This document shows, one piece after another, positions 36,101-46,494 of a DNA stretch of 64,000 nt. The notes under the pieces were generated by a model. The model worked only from the letters and a program-made list of their open reading frames with translations, did not search any database and had not been told where the DNA came from. Positions within the stretch are counted from its first letter, which is position 1. Each line of letters opens with the position of its first letter. Position numbers and translations under genes: made by a program. Source of the stretch: Panax quinquefolius (Eukaryota > Streptophyta > Magnoliopsida > Apiales > Araliaceae); the NCBI GenBank assembly GCA_020205615.1, contig CM035167.1, positions 136,476,568-136,540,567 of the forward strand, written 5' to 3'.

Positions 36101-39100
36101 CCACTCGACATATTTTCTGAAACTTTCCCTTTGGGAGCTGTATGAGGCTATCGATTAATGAGATAGACTGCAGCTTCAGCCCAAAAATGTTTTGGAACTC
36201 TAGATTGTTGTAATAGAGATCGCAGTCTCTCAAGAATAGTTCTGTTGTACCGTTCAGCTACCCCGTTATTTTGAGGAGTATACGGTGGTGTCTTAGGATG
36301 AACAATTCCATGATTCCTGTAAAACATCTCAAACTCCTTGGAGGTGTATTCTCCTCCATTATCAGTCACCAAATGTTTAATAGAACAACCAGATTCATTT
36401 TCTACGCGAGCTTTGAAATGCTTGAATTTTTCAAAAACTTTATCTTTTGAGGAAATGGGAAACAACCATGTTTTACGGCTAAAGCCGTCAATGAAAGTAA
36501 CCCAAAATAAACAACTCCAAGTTCCTTGCTTATGTTGGAAACCTTTTTCTTAAAATTAACAAGCTTTGATTTTACCATTGCACAATCTTTATAGAAATCT
36601 AAAGAAATGGCATTGAGCTTTGACAGCATATTATTAGAGATAAGTACTTTCATACTAGTTTCACTTAAATGCCCAAGCCTTTTGTGCCAGAGAGAGATGC
36701 TTTCAGCTTTAGTAACGGCAATATTACCTCTCACCGCCGTATCATGCAAGGCGTATATGCTCCCTTAATTTTGTCCACGAGCCAACACAAGTGCTCCTTT
36801 AGTTACTCTCCAACTTCCATCTCCAAAGATTACAAAGCAACCAGCAGAATCAAGTTGACCTGCAGAAATGAGATTTTTGGCAAGCTTAGGTATATGACAA
36901 ACTTCTTGCAAAAGCAATTTTTTGCCATTAGTTCCTTGTAAAGAAATAGAACCAATTCCTTTGATATACATGTTCTATCATCACCAAGATGGACAAACTG
37001 ATTTGAAACCTTAGAATAAGTCAAGAAAGCAGAAGCATCTGGACAAGCATGAAATGATGCACTAGAGTCCAGAATCCAAATATTCGAATCAGAGTATTGG
37101 GAGACGTTCACTGTCTGTCATTTGCGATTAACACAACTTCCATTTCTTCGTCAAAAGAGTCTTGATTACTTTCGTGCTCTTGCTTTTGAGATACTTCGTT
37201 GCTACTACCATCATTTCTTTACTTTTGTTTCCTTTTTAGAAAAGTGCAACCCCTACGCAAATGACCCTTCCTTTTGCAGTGCCAACATTCAACGTCTCTA
37301 TTAGCCGTCTTTCCTCTGCTTCTACTCTGTCCACGCTCTCTTCCTCTGGACAAAGAATGACCCTTACGAACTGCCAATGCTTCACCAGCACTTTTAGAGT
37401 CGACAAATTAGTCTTTTCAGCATCCAATAATTTTGAGATTACAGTGTTAAGAGATGATAGAGACTTTGAAGCTGTAGTTATAGTAGTTCTAACCGTCTCC
37501 CATGAATATAGTAAAGAGCTTAGAATAGCAATTACTCTGAGATCCTCTTCAAATATTACCTCCAAATCATCAATTTGAGCAAACAAACTACTCATTTCAT
37601 CAAGATGAGTTTGTAGCATTGTCCCTTCTTTCATCTTGATCTTAAAACTTTGTTAATAGTGTAATACTTGTTCATTCCAGTAGGCTGGTCATACCTTTCG
37701 TTTAGAGTCTTCCAGAGAACATGTGTTTTTGTGATTCCTCTGTGTGTCTGCAATATGCCGTTGCTCAAGCAGGGACGAATGGTTGTGAGGGCCTTTCGAT
37801 TGAGCCTATTCCATTCTTCATCAGGATACTTTTTGTTCCAATCTTCATCAGACATCTTTAACTCTTCTTGTGCTTCCTTCTTGGATTTAAGAACGATGTC
37901 GCAATCCTTGGAGAATAGAATATCCTCTATTAGAATCTTCCAGTTTCCCCAATTTTCCTGTCAATCTGTCTGTAGTCTGCAAGCGCTCCATTTCTGCAAC
38001 TTGTAGTTGTTCTGCTGCTTCAGGACTTGGACAGACACTTGTCCAATAATTCAGCACTTCAATCCACAACAAATAAGGTCTCTGAAACCAGTTGTTGCGA
38101 ATTTAGACAAGCCAAGACACATAACAGAATAATAATAAAACAGGACACTAGGAATTTACTTTGGAGAAAAACCTTACTCAAGAAAAAAAAATCCAAAAGG
38201 AATATAGTGCTAAGGTATTTATAGTTTTACAGCACTCAAATCATCCCTACAACACTCTCTAAGCTGCCTTAAATAGGCTCATTACATAGACCTAGACATT
38301 TCTAGATTAGTCTTTACATTTTCCTAAAAGAGTATATTCTAGAACTCTCCAAGTACTGCCTTACAATTACAAGAGGAATTATTCCTACAGGCTGCACTCT
38401 TTTTCTAGGTCTTACATAAATTAATTATTAAATCAAAATTTTACTTCAGATACCAACATCCTTTTCTAGAGATGATTTTGCTTATATAGAAAAAATGACG
38501 AGAAGGTTGGGTTTTAAGCATTGGGTTTTAATCAATCAGAAGGAGAAAAACTGGGTATAGGGACAGGCAGGCTGCCTAGTCACCTGCACTCCTATGTAAC
38601 TGAAGTTATTCCCTTCCCTACATCCCCCAACAACCTACATGGGTGGTTTTGCTTTAGTTTATGTTTAAATATGCTTGTTGACAATAGTTTTGAAGAGATA
38701 CTCAGTTTTCGACTTAGGGTTATATGTCATTCAAATGCCAAGCTAGCAAGCTTTATAATTGCGTCATTGATTACGCTGATTGAGTCTTTCTTATTTTTCT
38801 CTAGATGATAGAAATACTATGCTTGGGTTAGTGTAATGTGGATTGCTTTTTAGATATATGCATATAAGCAATCCACCAGCATCTATTTAATATGAAAATT
38901 TATGCATTCTAATGCTCATGTGAGCAGTGGTTACTTGCATATCCTGATGAGTCTATATCTTGTTTATTGTATTGGACATGCAGAAAATTGCCTAATTGTA
39001 CGCATCTATGCCCAGAGACCTGTCATCCTGGTCAATGCCCATCACGTGAAAAGTGCTTGAAAAAGGTACTCTAATATATACATTATTCCTGTTCTCTTGA

Positions 39101-39666
39101 ACTGCACATTCCATTCTTTTTACATTATATCTTCTCTTTTATGTAATAAATAAATAAATATCCGTGATCTATTTCTATAATTTATAAAATACTTTTCTGT
39201 TTGGCTAATCTCTGTATTCATACTTAAAATTAATAACGTCGTGTGTTCTCCATGTTATATTCGAGGAAGTTCTTTAATAGTTCCGGAGGTGGTCTAATGT
39301 ATTGTGTAATAATACATGCTAAAGCTTTTGTAATCCTACATAATTGTCTCTGCGGGACAAAATCTTTAATCAGATACAGAAAGGGAGATTTGATAAGGGA
39401 CTAACTGATCGATAAGGGGAAAGTATTCAGATAAGTCTTTCTAAATTTTCTTATTCATACTCGATCCGATTGATTTTTCCTTAACTTCTTATTTTTGGAA
39501 GGCCAATGTTTCCTTCAAAAATTAGGGCTTTTATTTTGTCAGAAGTACTCAAACGTTGTAATATCAAATGATTTGTTACAGAGGAAAAGGCCATACACAT
39601 GCTTGTGACCTGTGTATGTCATGTGTAGGTAAAGTTTGTAGTGTCATGAACATCTTTTTTCTTCTT

Positions 39667-39718
<52 letters not shown>

Positions 39719-41307
39719 TTGTGCCACAATGCTAAAGCTTTGTAATTTTCTTTATGTGATTTTTAAGGAAGCTTGGGTGTTGCCTTACTCATTGGAGGGT
39801 TTGCATCAGGTGGTTAAGGAATTTGGAAGACATAATGATATCAAGATTCTATGAGAATGCGTTTGTTTTGCTATTTTATGGGGCATACATGGATAAAAGG
39901 AATGCTATAATTTTCAATGATGCCTCTCCCATGTCTCTATTCCTCTTCTAGAGGACAGGGTTTTCATTCTAGCATCGCCATGGGTTTGGGCTATGAAAAC
40001 TTTTGGTGGTGTTGCCATTTCAGATATTCATAGGGACTGGCGGGCTGTACTTCATTAGTTTTTACTTCTTTGCACATTTTTCTGTGGTCCTTGTCGTCCC
40101 CTTCTGTGCTCTCTTTTCTATTTAATAAAACTTCTTTTATCCAGAAAAAAATGCATAGAGAATATGAATTTTAGCTGAAGTGAGGTTATTACCTTGCATT
40201 CATTTTCTGTAATCTGATTTTTCTTCTCTACTCATTGAAGTCAACTGAGAACATATATGTTGTTTGGTGACATTTGATTTATGATATAAGTTCATGCCTT
40301 AAAGATCTGATAGCTTGATTAGTTCGGAGGTTTCTGAGTAACCAAAGGAAATTCTATCAGTTGTCCTTGGATACTATAATAGCAGCTTAAGATTTTCCTT
40401 TGTTCTTAGAGTTGAACATCACTGTATTATCGGTCGATATATGAGCTAACATGAAGCTAATGTATTTGTATGGACTATTGATATCTGGTTTTCTTTATTA
40501 GATAAATCTCAAAGATAGTTGTCGTTAATATTTCTTTCTCTGCTTACATGTTCGCAAGGTTACTGTTCGTTGTGGGTGCCAGACCTTGAAAAATGAGTGG
40601 CTATGTAAAGATGTACAAGCGGCATATTGCAATGATGATCGTGATCCCAAAGACATACCTAAAAATAAATATGGGTTGGGACTTCTTCCCTGCAATTCAG
40701 ATTGTAGAAGTAAAGTAAAGGTTGCTGATTCAGAATTACAAATCCGGAAATATTTAGTTCCTGAGGTAGGGCCCTTCTGTTTTTTGCTGACATCTAGAAG
40801 TCAAGTAGCCACTAAATCCCCTTATGTTTATAAGAAGTAAATTTAATGCCCTTTAGTTCTACTGCCAATGCCATGAACACAAACTATAGCTCTGTAAGCA
40901 GAACATCAATCATGACCCTTAGATTGTAACACTGTTTTCTATTCATGAGCTCATGTGAGCTCCAATCTAACCTCAATCCTTTTCCAGAAGGAAGAAGCAG
41001 AAGCAGATACCGATAAGAAGAGACCAAAACGTAGAAAGAGACGAGGACGGGTAGAAGAAGAGCAACAAGTTTCAAGACTGCAGGTTTGTCTTAGTTTATA
41101 TATCCGACACTAAAAGCCTTGATTTGGTTTCTTAACAACCGTGATTCTGAACAGAAAATCCGTAGACTGCTTCTGCTCGTTATCATTGTGGTGTCACTGA
41201 TTGCTGCAGCATATTTTGGTTATAAAGGCCTCATGTGGCTCTCTGATTGGATGAATGACGTCGAAGTCCAAAGACGAAGAACAAGATACCCTCCTCGAAT
41301 CTATTAA
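28123..41307 (+). CDS. NFXL2: NF-X1-type zinc-finger protein (NFXL2-like), 13 exons, about 874 aa
   Basis: Family role: nuclear or membrane-associated zinc-finger protein; Arabidopsis NFXL2 is linked to salt, ABA and H2O2 responses and the clock, and the N-terminal RING-like domain suggests E3 ligase activity. Exons: 28123-29265, 29373-29486, 29568-29623, 30442-30509, 31197-31289, 31581-31666, 31753-31915, 32305-32478, 33349-33539, 38984-39065, 40559-40765, 40988-41083, 41155-41307. Residues about 74-150 are a C4HC3-type RING/PHD-like domain ([26 protein letters not shown]). Repeated NF-X1 fingers follow ([33 protein letters not shown]). The C terminus is basic ([12 protein letters not shown]) and then has a hydrophobic membrane segment ([20 protein letters not shown]). 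Exon 4 carries one base too many for the frame (see findings); with that corrected the length is close to the family's. Intron 9 holds an antisense copia element. Confidence 0.9.
29831..30240 (+). repeat. Diverged direct duplication in NFXL2 intron 3 and a G17 run
   Basis: 29831-29925 and 30141-30240 are similar along about 95 bp (GATGACTTCA, ATTCATCG.ATAA, GAAATGGCTAGA.TTAAGT), about 310 bp apart in the same orientation. Between them is a homopolymer of 17 G (29957-29973). No coding sense. Confidence 0.6.
32545..33070 (+). repeat. LINE 3'-end remnant and direct duplication in NFXL2 intron 8
   Basis: 32570-32625 reads [17 protein letters not shown], resembling the WRERNRRTFE stretch near the 3' end of plant LINE ORF2. 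Downstream, 32660-32830 and 32906-33066 are a diverged direct repeat (GAACATGT.GT.TTCCTGGA, TTCTCTGCATATAGCTAG, TTTTTGTGTACA, GAAATTTCTTCC). The repeats could be two LINE tails or a local duplication. A TA microsatellite follows at 33087-33114. Confidence 0.55.
33598..33957 (-). repeat. 3' LTR of the copia element
   Basis: A 360-bp LTR, TGTTGCG...CTAACA on the plus strand. It borders the polypurine tract on its inner side and the TCCTT duplication on its outer side. Confidence 0.92.
34090..35520 (-). pseudogene. Copia reverse transcriptase and RNase H remnant
   Basis: Minus-strand segments 35520-35008, 35002-34583 and 34761-34090 together span the RT and RNase H of a copia polyprotein. Seen: [53 protein letters not shown], the catalytic [11 protein letters not shown], and RNase H motifs ([48 protein letters not shown]). 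At least two frame breaks (near 35005 and 34740) disrupt it. Confidence 0.9.
36148..37111 (-). pseudogene. Copia protease and integrase remnant
   Basis: The protease motif reads [16 protein letters not shown] near 37080-37030 (the usual DSG is DSS here). Then come the integrase zinc-binding start [12 protein letters not shown] (about 36690-36650), the catalytic [15 protein letters not shown] (about 36365-36320) and [14 protein letters not shown] (about 36275-36235). Frame changes occur between these blocks, so no continuous polyprotein remains. Confidence 0.88.
37236..38072 (-). pseudogene. Copia gag (UBN2-type) remnant
   Basis: Segments 38072-37887, 37855-37631 and 37634-37236 carry copia gag features: [30 protein letters not shown], and [20 protein letters not shown]. 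Small indels separate the segments. A zinc-knuckle region downstream is not well preserved. Confidence 0.85.
38093..38458 (-). repeat. 5' LTR of the copia element
   Basis: A 366-bp LTR, TGTTGCG...CCAACA on the plus strand. The outer side carries the TCCTT duplication; the inner side is next to the primer-binding site. Confidence 0.92.
39670..39718. repeat. CT/CA compound microsatellite in NFXL2 intron 10
   Basis: About 17 CT units followed by about 8 CA units. Confidence 0.95.
39760..40150 (+). pseudogene. LINE 3'-terminal remnant in NFXL2 intron 10
   Basis: Reading with frame changes gives [34 protein letters not shown] and [12 protein letters not shown]. These are the conserved end of plant L1-type ORF2 after the zinc-binding RT domain. 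It is followed by a LINE-like tail (TTTAATAAAACTTCTTTTATCC then a short A run at 40144-40150). It is a 5'-truncated, decayed copy in the sense direction of the host gene. Confidence 0.65.
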
Positions 41308-42675
41308 TTAATTTAACTTCATGAAAAAGTAAACTCTTCTTTTATTTATTTATTTACACTCTCCAGTTTGTACTTTTGTCTAGTGTACCAATATAATATA
41401 ACCTTCATCTTTTTTCCGTTAATCCGTTGGTCCAAAGTTTATATTTCTTGGATTCCAGAAGAAATTTTGATTTGGGTCGAAAAATTCAAAATCGACGCCC
41501 TAAAGCTGGAATTGGTTAGTATGAAGTTTATTTGTCGGTAAAAGTTGGTCAATTGACCAATAGAGTGCTGACATGTAGGCGATGTTCTATGTGTGTCAGC
41601 ATTCTATTGGTCAATTGACCAACTTATCAACAAATAAACTTCATGCTAACCGGATCCCCACTCACAGTTCATAATAATAATAATAATAATTTGGATCTAG
41701 AAATTTAATATCAAGATACAATATATTAATTTATTTTTTCCCTAAAAATTTAATTTATTACAAATACTAGTATTAAATTTCTTTTGCAAATTGTGATGAA
41801 TATAATTTTATTGATTCTTTTATTTAAGTTGACACCGTTGTTTTGTGACATAGATAGAGACTGATTCCATTTCTATATACATACAGGTGACTTTTATTTT
41901 ATGGTAGTATTTATTATACACCCACGCTACCCTACCTAACTTTTAATTTATTGCGTTTTATCGAATTTTCAAAGTCAAAAATTCCGACTTACTGGACAGT
42001 TTTGGTATGTGTCATACAGTGACAGACCATGTGGACATGACCAAGTATTTTATGCAGCAGACCCAGAATTGAATATTATATTTATATGCACATATGTAGG
42101 AGTGAACCTCTCCCCTTGTACACCAAGTTCAATTACCCAACATCCTTTGATGGTTGATGATAAATAATTCTATTTTTTTAAAAAAAAAAAATCAAATTTT
42201 GATAATAAAAAACATTATTTTACAAGGATTGGTACTTCCTGCATTACCTGCCTACTTGTACCAGATATAGTTTTATGTTGAAGAATAAGAAAACCATTTA
42301 TAATTTCAAGATTTTCACTCTTACTGCAGAAATGCAGAATTATCAACAAAATATTGATTAATTAATTAATCATGCAGATTAACTACATTATGCGCAGAAT
42401 ATAGATAAAACACTGCACAAGCATAAGGAAACTAGATTGATAGAAGATAAATGCATGTATTAGCGTGAAGAAGAAATTTGCCCTTTCTAATTGGCACAAT
42501 AAATTATGTAAGCCTTTTGTGGTGGCTGTCTGTCAGTGTTCACAAAATCATACACCACAGCTCATGTTAGTTTTAACACCCTACACTGTACACTCAGAAG
42601 GTATAAACACAGGTCATTAAAAAATTGAAAGAAAAAAAAAACAAATCAAATTTCCCCCCAAAGAAATTCTGAAAT
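41308..42675. other. Intergenic region between convergent NFXL2 and CCR3-like genes
   Basis: 1.37 kb between the two stop codons, holding both 3' UTRs and AT-rich DNA. Apart from the small inverted-repeat element at 41508-41657 and short ATA repeats (near 41675-41690), nothing is recognisable. Confidence 0.6.
41508..41657. mobile_element. Mutator-type MITE, copy A
   Basis: About 150 bp made almost wholly of two inverted arms: GGTTAGTATGAAGTTTATTT (41514-41533) against its partner ending AATAAACTTCATGCTAACC (to 41651). Each arm contains TTGGTCAATTGACCAA, itself a palindrome. Its sequence and size match 48716-48863 and 53444-53591. I see no clear flanking duplication at this copy. Confidence 0.8.
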
Positions 42676-45069
42676 TTACTCTGAAACAATGGAGATTGGA
42701 CCACTGGAGATGCTGCCATGGCTATCATCACAGAGAGCCAATGCACGCTCCAAATTAGCAACAATGTCGGTCATAGTTGGTCTCTCTTTCCCTTCCAAAT
42801 TCACACAATGCAATGCAGTGTATGCCACCAGCTCTACTGCCTCTGCTTCATGCTCCGGCGGCCCAACCCTTGTGTCCAGAATCTTCATCAATTCTCCAGC
42901 CATAATTGCTGGTACCGCAAAGTCCACCAAGCTTATTGGTGTACCCCCATTTTCACCACTCTTGAATATAGCCCTCTTGCCGGTTAAAAGTTCTAGCAAC
43001 ACCACTCCAAGACCGTAGACATCACTCTTTGCAGTTAAAACATTTAGTCCATAGTACTCTGGATCAATGTAGCCAACTGTTCCAGCTGCCTTCATTGGTC
43101 TATAATCACGATCAGACTCCGGACCATGTAATGACAATCCGAAATCAGACACTCTTGCAGTCCAATTCACATCCAGCAATATGTTAGAAGACTTGATGTC
43201 CCTATGAATTATAGGAGGAACTGCATAATTGTGCAGATATTCGATGCCACGAGCTGCGTCTAATGAAATTTTGATCCTCATTTTCCAAGAATTCAGTAAG
43301 CTGCTATTTTTAGCCACATTGTTCTTGTCATGTAAATGATCATAAAGTGCTCCATTTTTCATATAATCGTAAACCAAGAGCCTCTCATCCCTCTCTTCGC
43401 AATACCCAACAAGCCTAACCAAGTGTTTGTGGTGAAGCCTAGACAAGAATGCCAATTCTGAATCAAAAGCACTCTCTTTCTCTTGAAACTTCTTCGTCTT
43501 CGTTCCAGTTTCTCCCCTTTTAATGGCGACCTCATGACCATCAGGTAGTTTACCTTTGTACACAACACCAAAGCTCCCAGCACCAATCTTGTTCTCCGGG
43601 GAGAAACTATTGGTGGCTGCTTCAAGATCTGAAAAAGTGAATTCTTCCGCTCTCTCCGCATGCTTTGCAGAGGTTCCACTCTTCTGGCGACTAAATACTC
43701 CTGAGGTTCCACTCCTCTGGCGCCCCCATGCTCTTGAACCCTGCCGCCTAATAGTGGATGATCTTGAAGGTGGACTGTTATTTGAGTGTTGGGCATTAGA
43801 ATTAGACCGAGTGATAGTTGGTTGCACTGAATTGTGAATTTTCTTGTGCCCAAAACAAGCACCAGTCCACACAAAGTAAATTATAGTACAAATAGCAAAT
43901 AAAGCACCAACAGATCCAACAATGGCAAATGCCAATAAACCCCTTGTCATTTCTTTGGATGGTGAAGACGGTGAGAGACTACCAGTAGTTGGTGGTGAAA
44001 TTGGCGGAATCGAATTAATTACATCACATCGCCTGCATATATTACCCCTACCAGAGCAAAGTGTTTGCGACTGAGGATACAGACCACAATCACATTTGGC
44101 TTGAACACATGGCCCTGGAAGAATCTTTGGCAATGAGAGCTCAATCCCTAAAGCATATGAACTATTAGCCCAACCTGCCCCCCAACAAATAACCGAAAAA
44201 TTACTAGTTGTCAATCCACAAGTAAAATTCAATCCAGCAACAATTGATTCAAACGAAATCCCATCTGTAACACTGCTAGAAAATTCTCCACTTCCACCCC
44301 AACAAACAATAGAACTATTCATTCTCCTAATAGCACAACCATGATTCATTCCTAATGCTACAGCAGAATATTCATAAGCCAAATTTGAAGAAGGAACATT
44401 CAATTGCCCTAAATTGTTATATCCTCTACAAATCAAGAATCCAGTCAAATCAAAACCACAAGCATGATATCCACCAACAACAATGCTTGACATTGATAAA
44501 TTAGTAAATTCATTTTGAATCAATGATGAAAGTGTATTATTACCTCCCCAACAACTCACCCTACTTGTATTCATCAGGATTCCGCAAGAAACCCCTAACC
44601 CAGATGAAATTTCGTGAAATTGAGCTGACCCGTCTGGTAATTGGGCAGAAATGGCATCGCCTCGCCAACATTTAGCGTTTCGAGTTCCATTTGTGAGAGC
44701 ACAAATTTGAGTATCACCGATTGTTAGGTTTTGTAATACGACATTCCCACTGTAGTACAGCCTTTTCGGAGTGAAGCTAGAGTTCCAGCAGAGGAGGCTA
44801 AAGCCGCCGGTCCTCACTCCGCAGAAAAAATCCCGGCCGCCGGCGACGGACTCGAAAGAGATTTCCGGGAAGACGATGATCGTATAGTTCTTTAGCCAGC
44901 ATTGAATTCTCTGTGTTTTCTGCTCGGCAACGATGCCGCAGACGGTAGTGGTGGCGCCGTAGCTGACGGCGAGGGTTGATGCCGAGCCGCCGAGGGAGTG
45001 GACGGTGGAGGCGACGGCGATGAGGGTGATAAAGGCGGAAATGGCGGCGGCTGAGAGCGGCGTCGTCAT
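42676..45069 (-). CDS. CCR3: CRINKLY4-related receptor-like kinase (CCR3-like), 797 aa, intronless
   Basis: A plasma-membrane receptor kinase. Residues 1-25 are a signal peptide. Residues about 30-320 hold CRINKLY4/RCC1-like repeats, each with a Cys-Trp type end (RIQCW, SLLCW, RVSCWGG, SSIVCWGG, FSVICWG), predicted to form a propeller. A short Cys-rich segment follows (321-348, CVQAKCDCGL to CRRC). One membrane span lies at about 377-401. The kinase domain begins about 478 with a Gly-rich loop GAGSFGVVYKG (496-506), Lys517 in VAIK, HRDIKSSN (622-629) and DFG (642-644), all key residues intact. The activation segment ends GTVGYIDPEYYG. The lack of introns is normal for this family. The ATG at 45069 fits the signal peptide. 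CCR3 rather than CCR4 is a judgement from the N-terminal sequence and length. Confidence 0.9.
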   Translation of the reverse strand: MTTPLSAAAISAFITLIAVASTVHSLGGSASTLAVSYGATTTVCGIVAEQKTQRIQCWLKNYTIIVFPEISFESVAGGRDFFCGVRTGGFSLLCWNSSFTPKRLYYSGNVVLQNLTIGDTQICALTNGTRNAKCWRGDAISAQLPDGSAQFHEISSGLGVSCGILMNTSRVSCWGGNNTLSSLIQNEFTNLSMSSIVVGGYHACGFDLTGFLICRGYNNLGQLNVPSSNLAYEYSAVALGMNHGCAIRRMNSSIVCWGGSGEFSSSVTDGISFESIVAGLNFTCGLTTSNFSVICWGAGWANSSYALGIELSLPKILPGPCVQAKCDCGLYPQSQTLCSGRGNICRRCDVINSIPPISPPTTGSLSPSSPSKEMTRGLLAFAIVGSVGALFAICTIIYFVWTGACFGHKKIHNSVQPTITRSNSNAQHSNNSPPSRSSTIRRQGSRAWGRQRSGTSGVFSRQKSGTSAKHAERAEEFTFSDLEAATNSFSPENKIGAGSFGVVYKGKLPDGHEVAIKRGETGTKTKKFQEKESAFDSELAFLSRLHHKHLVRLVGYCEERDERLLVYDYMKNGALYDHLHDKNNVAKNSSLLNSWKMRIKISLDAARGIEYLHNYAVPPIIHRDIKSSNILLDVNWTARVSDFGLSLHGPESDRDYRPMKAAGTVGYIDPEYYGLNVLTAKSDVYGLGVVLLELLTGKRAIFKSGENGGTPISLVDFAVPAIMAGELMKILDTRVGPPEHEAEAVELVAYTALHCVNLEGKERPTMTDIVANLERALALCDDSHGSISSGPISIVSE

Positions 45070-45199
45070 CTAATGGAGTGAGAAGTAATGACGATGAAGT
45101 TTAAGTGTGGTTCTGTGATCTTCATTTGTGGAAGAAGGGTGGACTGGTGTAAAGAGAAACAAGAATCGTGGAGAGAAAAGGAATAGGAATTTTTGGAGG

Positions 45200-45257
<58 letters not shown>
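45070..45257 (-). promoter_or_regulatory. CCR3-like gene upstream region with TA microsatellite
   Basis: The 130 bp before the ATG (minus strand) is likely 5' leader. A 55-bp TA tract (45203-45257) lies 134-188 bp upstream of the start codon and may overlap the core promoter. No separate TATA box can be told apart from it. Confidence 0.45.
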
Positions 45258-45260
<3 letters not shown>

Positions 45261-45468
45261 GATCGGATGTATATACCATCTTATTATTAAATCAGATTAC
45301 TCTTTAAGTGACGGTTTTGGTAATACAATAGTAAATTCTATCTTTTTAATATTTATATGTTGTCCGTCGTTAAAAAGTATCTGCGATGGATTTATATGAT
45401 CAAAGCGTCGTCAAAAAGGGGGAAGCATTTGATGAAGTAAGATAAAGGGTATCTGAACGATCTCTGCT
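45258..45468. repeat. TA-bounded small repeat E1
   Basis: 211 bp between TA arrays 45203-45257 and 45469-45489. It has loosely paired arms around GTTGTCCGTCGTTAAAAA and shares words such as GTGACGG and GTCCGTCG with the other TA-flanked elements. No coding capacity. Confidence 0.5.
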
Positions 45469-45489
45469 ATATATATATATATATATATA

Positions 45490-45814
45490 ACCGATTAGGT
45501 GAAAGCTCACTACTTTTGTTAAAATACTTGACTTTTTTTTTTATTTTTTAAAACAACTAAAAAATATTTAATATTTATGGGCGATATTTTCCATAATATA
45601 ATGTTTTAGGCGTGATTTGAATACCTATATCAAAAAATGGTGAGTGCAGATGCAGAGCATTGCATGCACTCTATTTTGTTATATTATCCAAATCACATCC
45701 AAAACACTTTATTATGAAAAAATTTGGCCCATAAAATATTAAACTTTTTTTTAGTTATTTAAAAAAAAATCGCGATTTTAACAAAAAAGAAATCTTACTT
45801 GATCTCGATCTTGA

Positions 45815-45816
<2 letters not shown>
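45490..45816. mobile_element. TA-bounded fold-back element E2
   Basis: 327 bp between TA arrays 45469-45489 and 45817-45876. Inverted arms: AAACAACTAAAAAATATTTA..CCATAATATAATGTTTTAGG..GTGATTTG on the left, and CAAATCACATCCAAAACACT..TTTTTTTTAGTT on the right. The related copy E4 lies at 46119-46492. Confidence 0.7.

Positions 45817-45876
<60 letters not shown>
45817..45876. repeat. TA microsatellite
   Basis: Pure TA, about 60 bp, between elements E2 and E3. Confidence 0.95.
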
Positions 45877-45877
<1 letters not shown>

Positions 45878-46066
45878 GGAGAAAGGCTAAAAGCGAGCCC
45901 AAAAAGCGAACCAAAGGCAGGCAGTCGTCTTTGGTGTGTCTATAATGACAGTTCGATCGTCAATAAATAATAGTATGTAGTCTTTAATGACGAATTGAGC
46001 TGTCGCCATAAACACCAAAGACGACGGTTAAATCTTTGGTTCATTTCTTTAAGTTCGTTTTAGAGG

Positions 46067-46069
<3 letters not shown>
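45877..46069. mobile_element. TA-bounded fold-back element E3
   Basis: 193 bp between TA arrays 45817-45876 and 46070-46118. Two arms of about 55 bp are nearly complementary: GAACCAAAGG..GTCGTCTTTGGTGT and ACACCAAAGACGAC..CTTTGGTTC. The single strand would form a long hairpin. No ORF. Confidence 0.75.

Positions 46070-46118
<49 letters not shown>
46070..46118. repeat. TA microsatellite
   Basis: Pure TA, about 49 bp, between E3 and E4. Confidence 0.95.
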
Positions 46119-46121
<3 letters not shown>

Positions 46122-46494
46122 TTGTTCGATTAGGACTCCAGGATTTTTAATGCAGTCAGGACTTTCTTTTTTTTTTTTTTTTTTTGCTTTTTTTAAAACA
46201 ACTAAAAAAATTTAATATTTTATGGAACTAAATTTTTTTCATAATAAAGTGTTTTGGGTGTGTTTTGGGTGTGTTTTGGATACATATAACAAAAATATAT
46301 GCATGCAGTTATATATTAATCGTACATACATATTTTGTTATATATCCAAATCACATTCAAAACATCAGATATGAAAAAAATTGATTCCATAAAATATTAA
46401 AAAAAAATTTTAGTTGTTTTAAAAATAAGCAAAAAAATAAAATAAAATTTAGGGTCCGTATTTTAATCACGTCCGAGAGTCCGGACCTGATCCC

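Larger units (their letters stand above)
33598..38458 (-). mobile_element. Ty1/copia retrotransposon in NFXL2 intron 9, TSD TCCTT
   Basis: A complete insertion of 4861 bp, antisense to the host gene. Two LTRs (33598-33957 and 38093-38458) both start TGTTGCGAATTTAGAC and end with CAACA or TAACA. The 5-bp duplication TCCTT is perfect (33593-33597 and 38459-38463). A polypurine tract (minus strand CAAGTGGGAGAATG, just inside the left LTR) and a primer-binding site (minus strand TGGTTTCAGAG, about 38081-38091) are present. The minus-strand order gag, protease, integrase, RT, RNase H is the copia order. The frames are broken, so it is non-autonomous now. By eye the LTRs differ by about 20-25 substitutions and several short indels, so the insertion is not very recent. 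Confidence 0.95.

Noticed and set aside
42689..43874. Open frames on both strands inside the CCR3-like gene (up to 171 codons)
   Set aside because: They overlap the 797-aa receptor kinase, which has all domain motifs in one frame; the others lack motifs.
45193..45399. ORF with a Tyr-Ile repeat
   Set aside because: Translation of a TA microsatellite; the same explains 52678-52875 on the minus strand.
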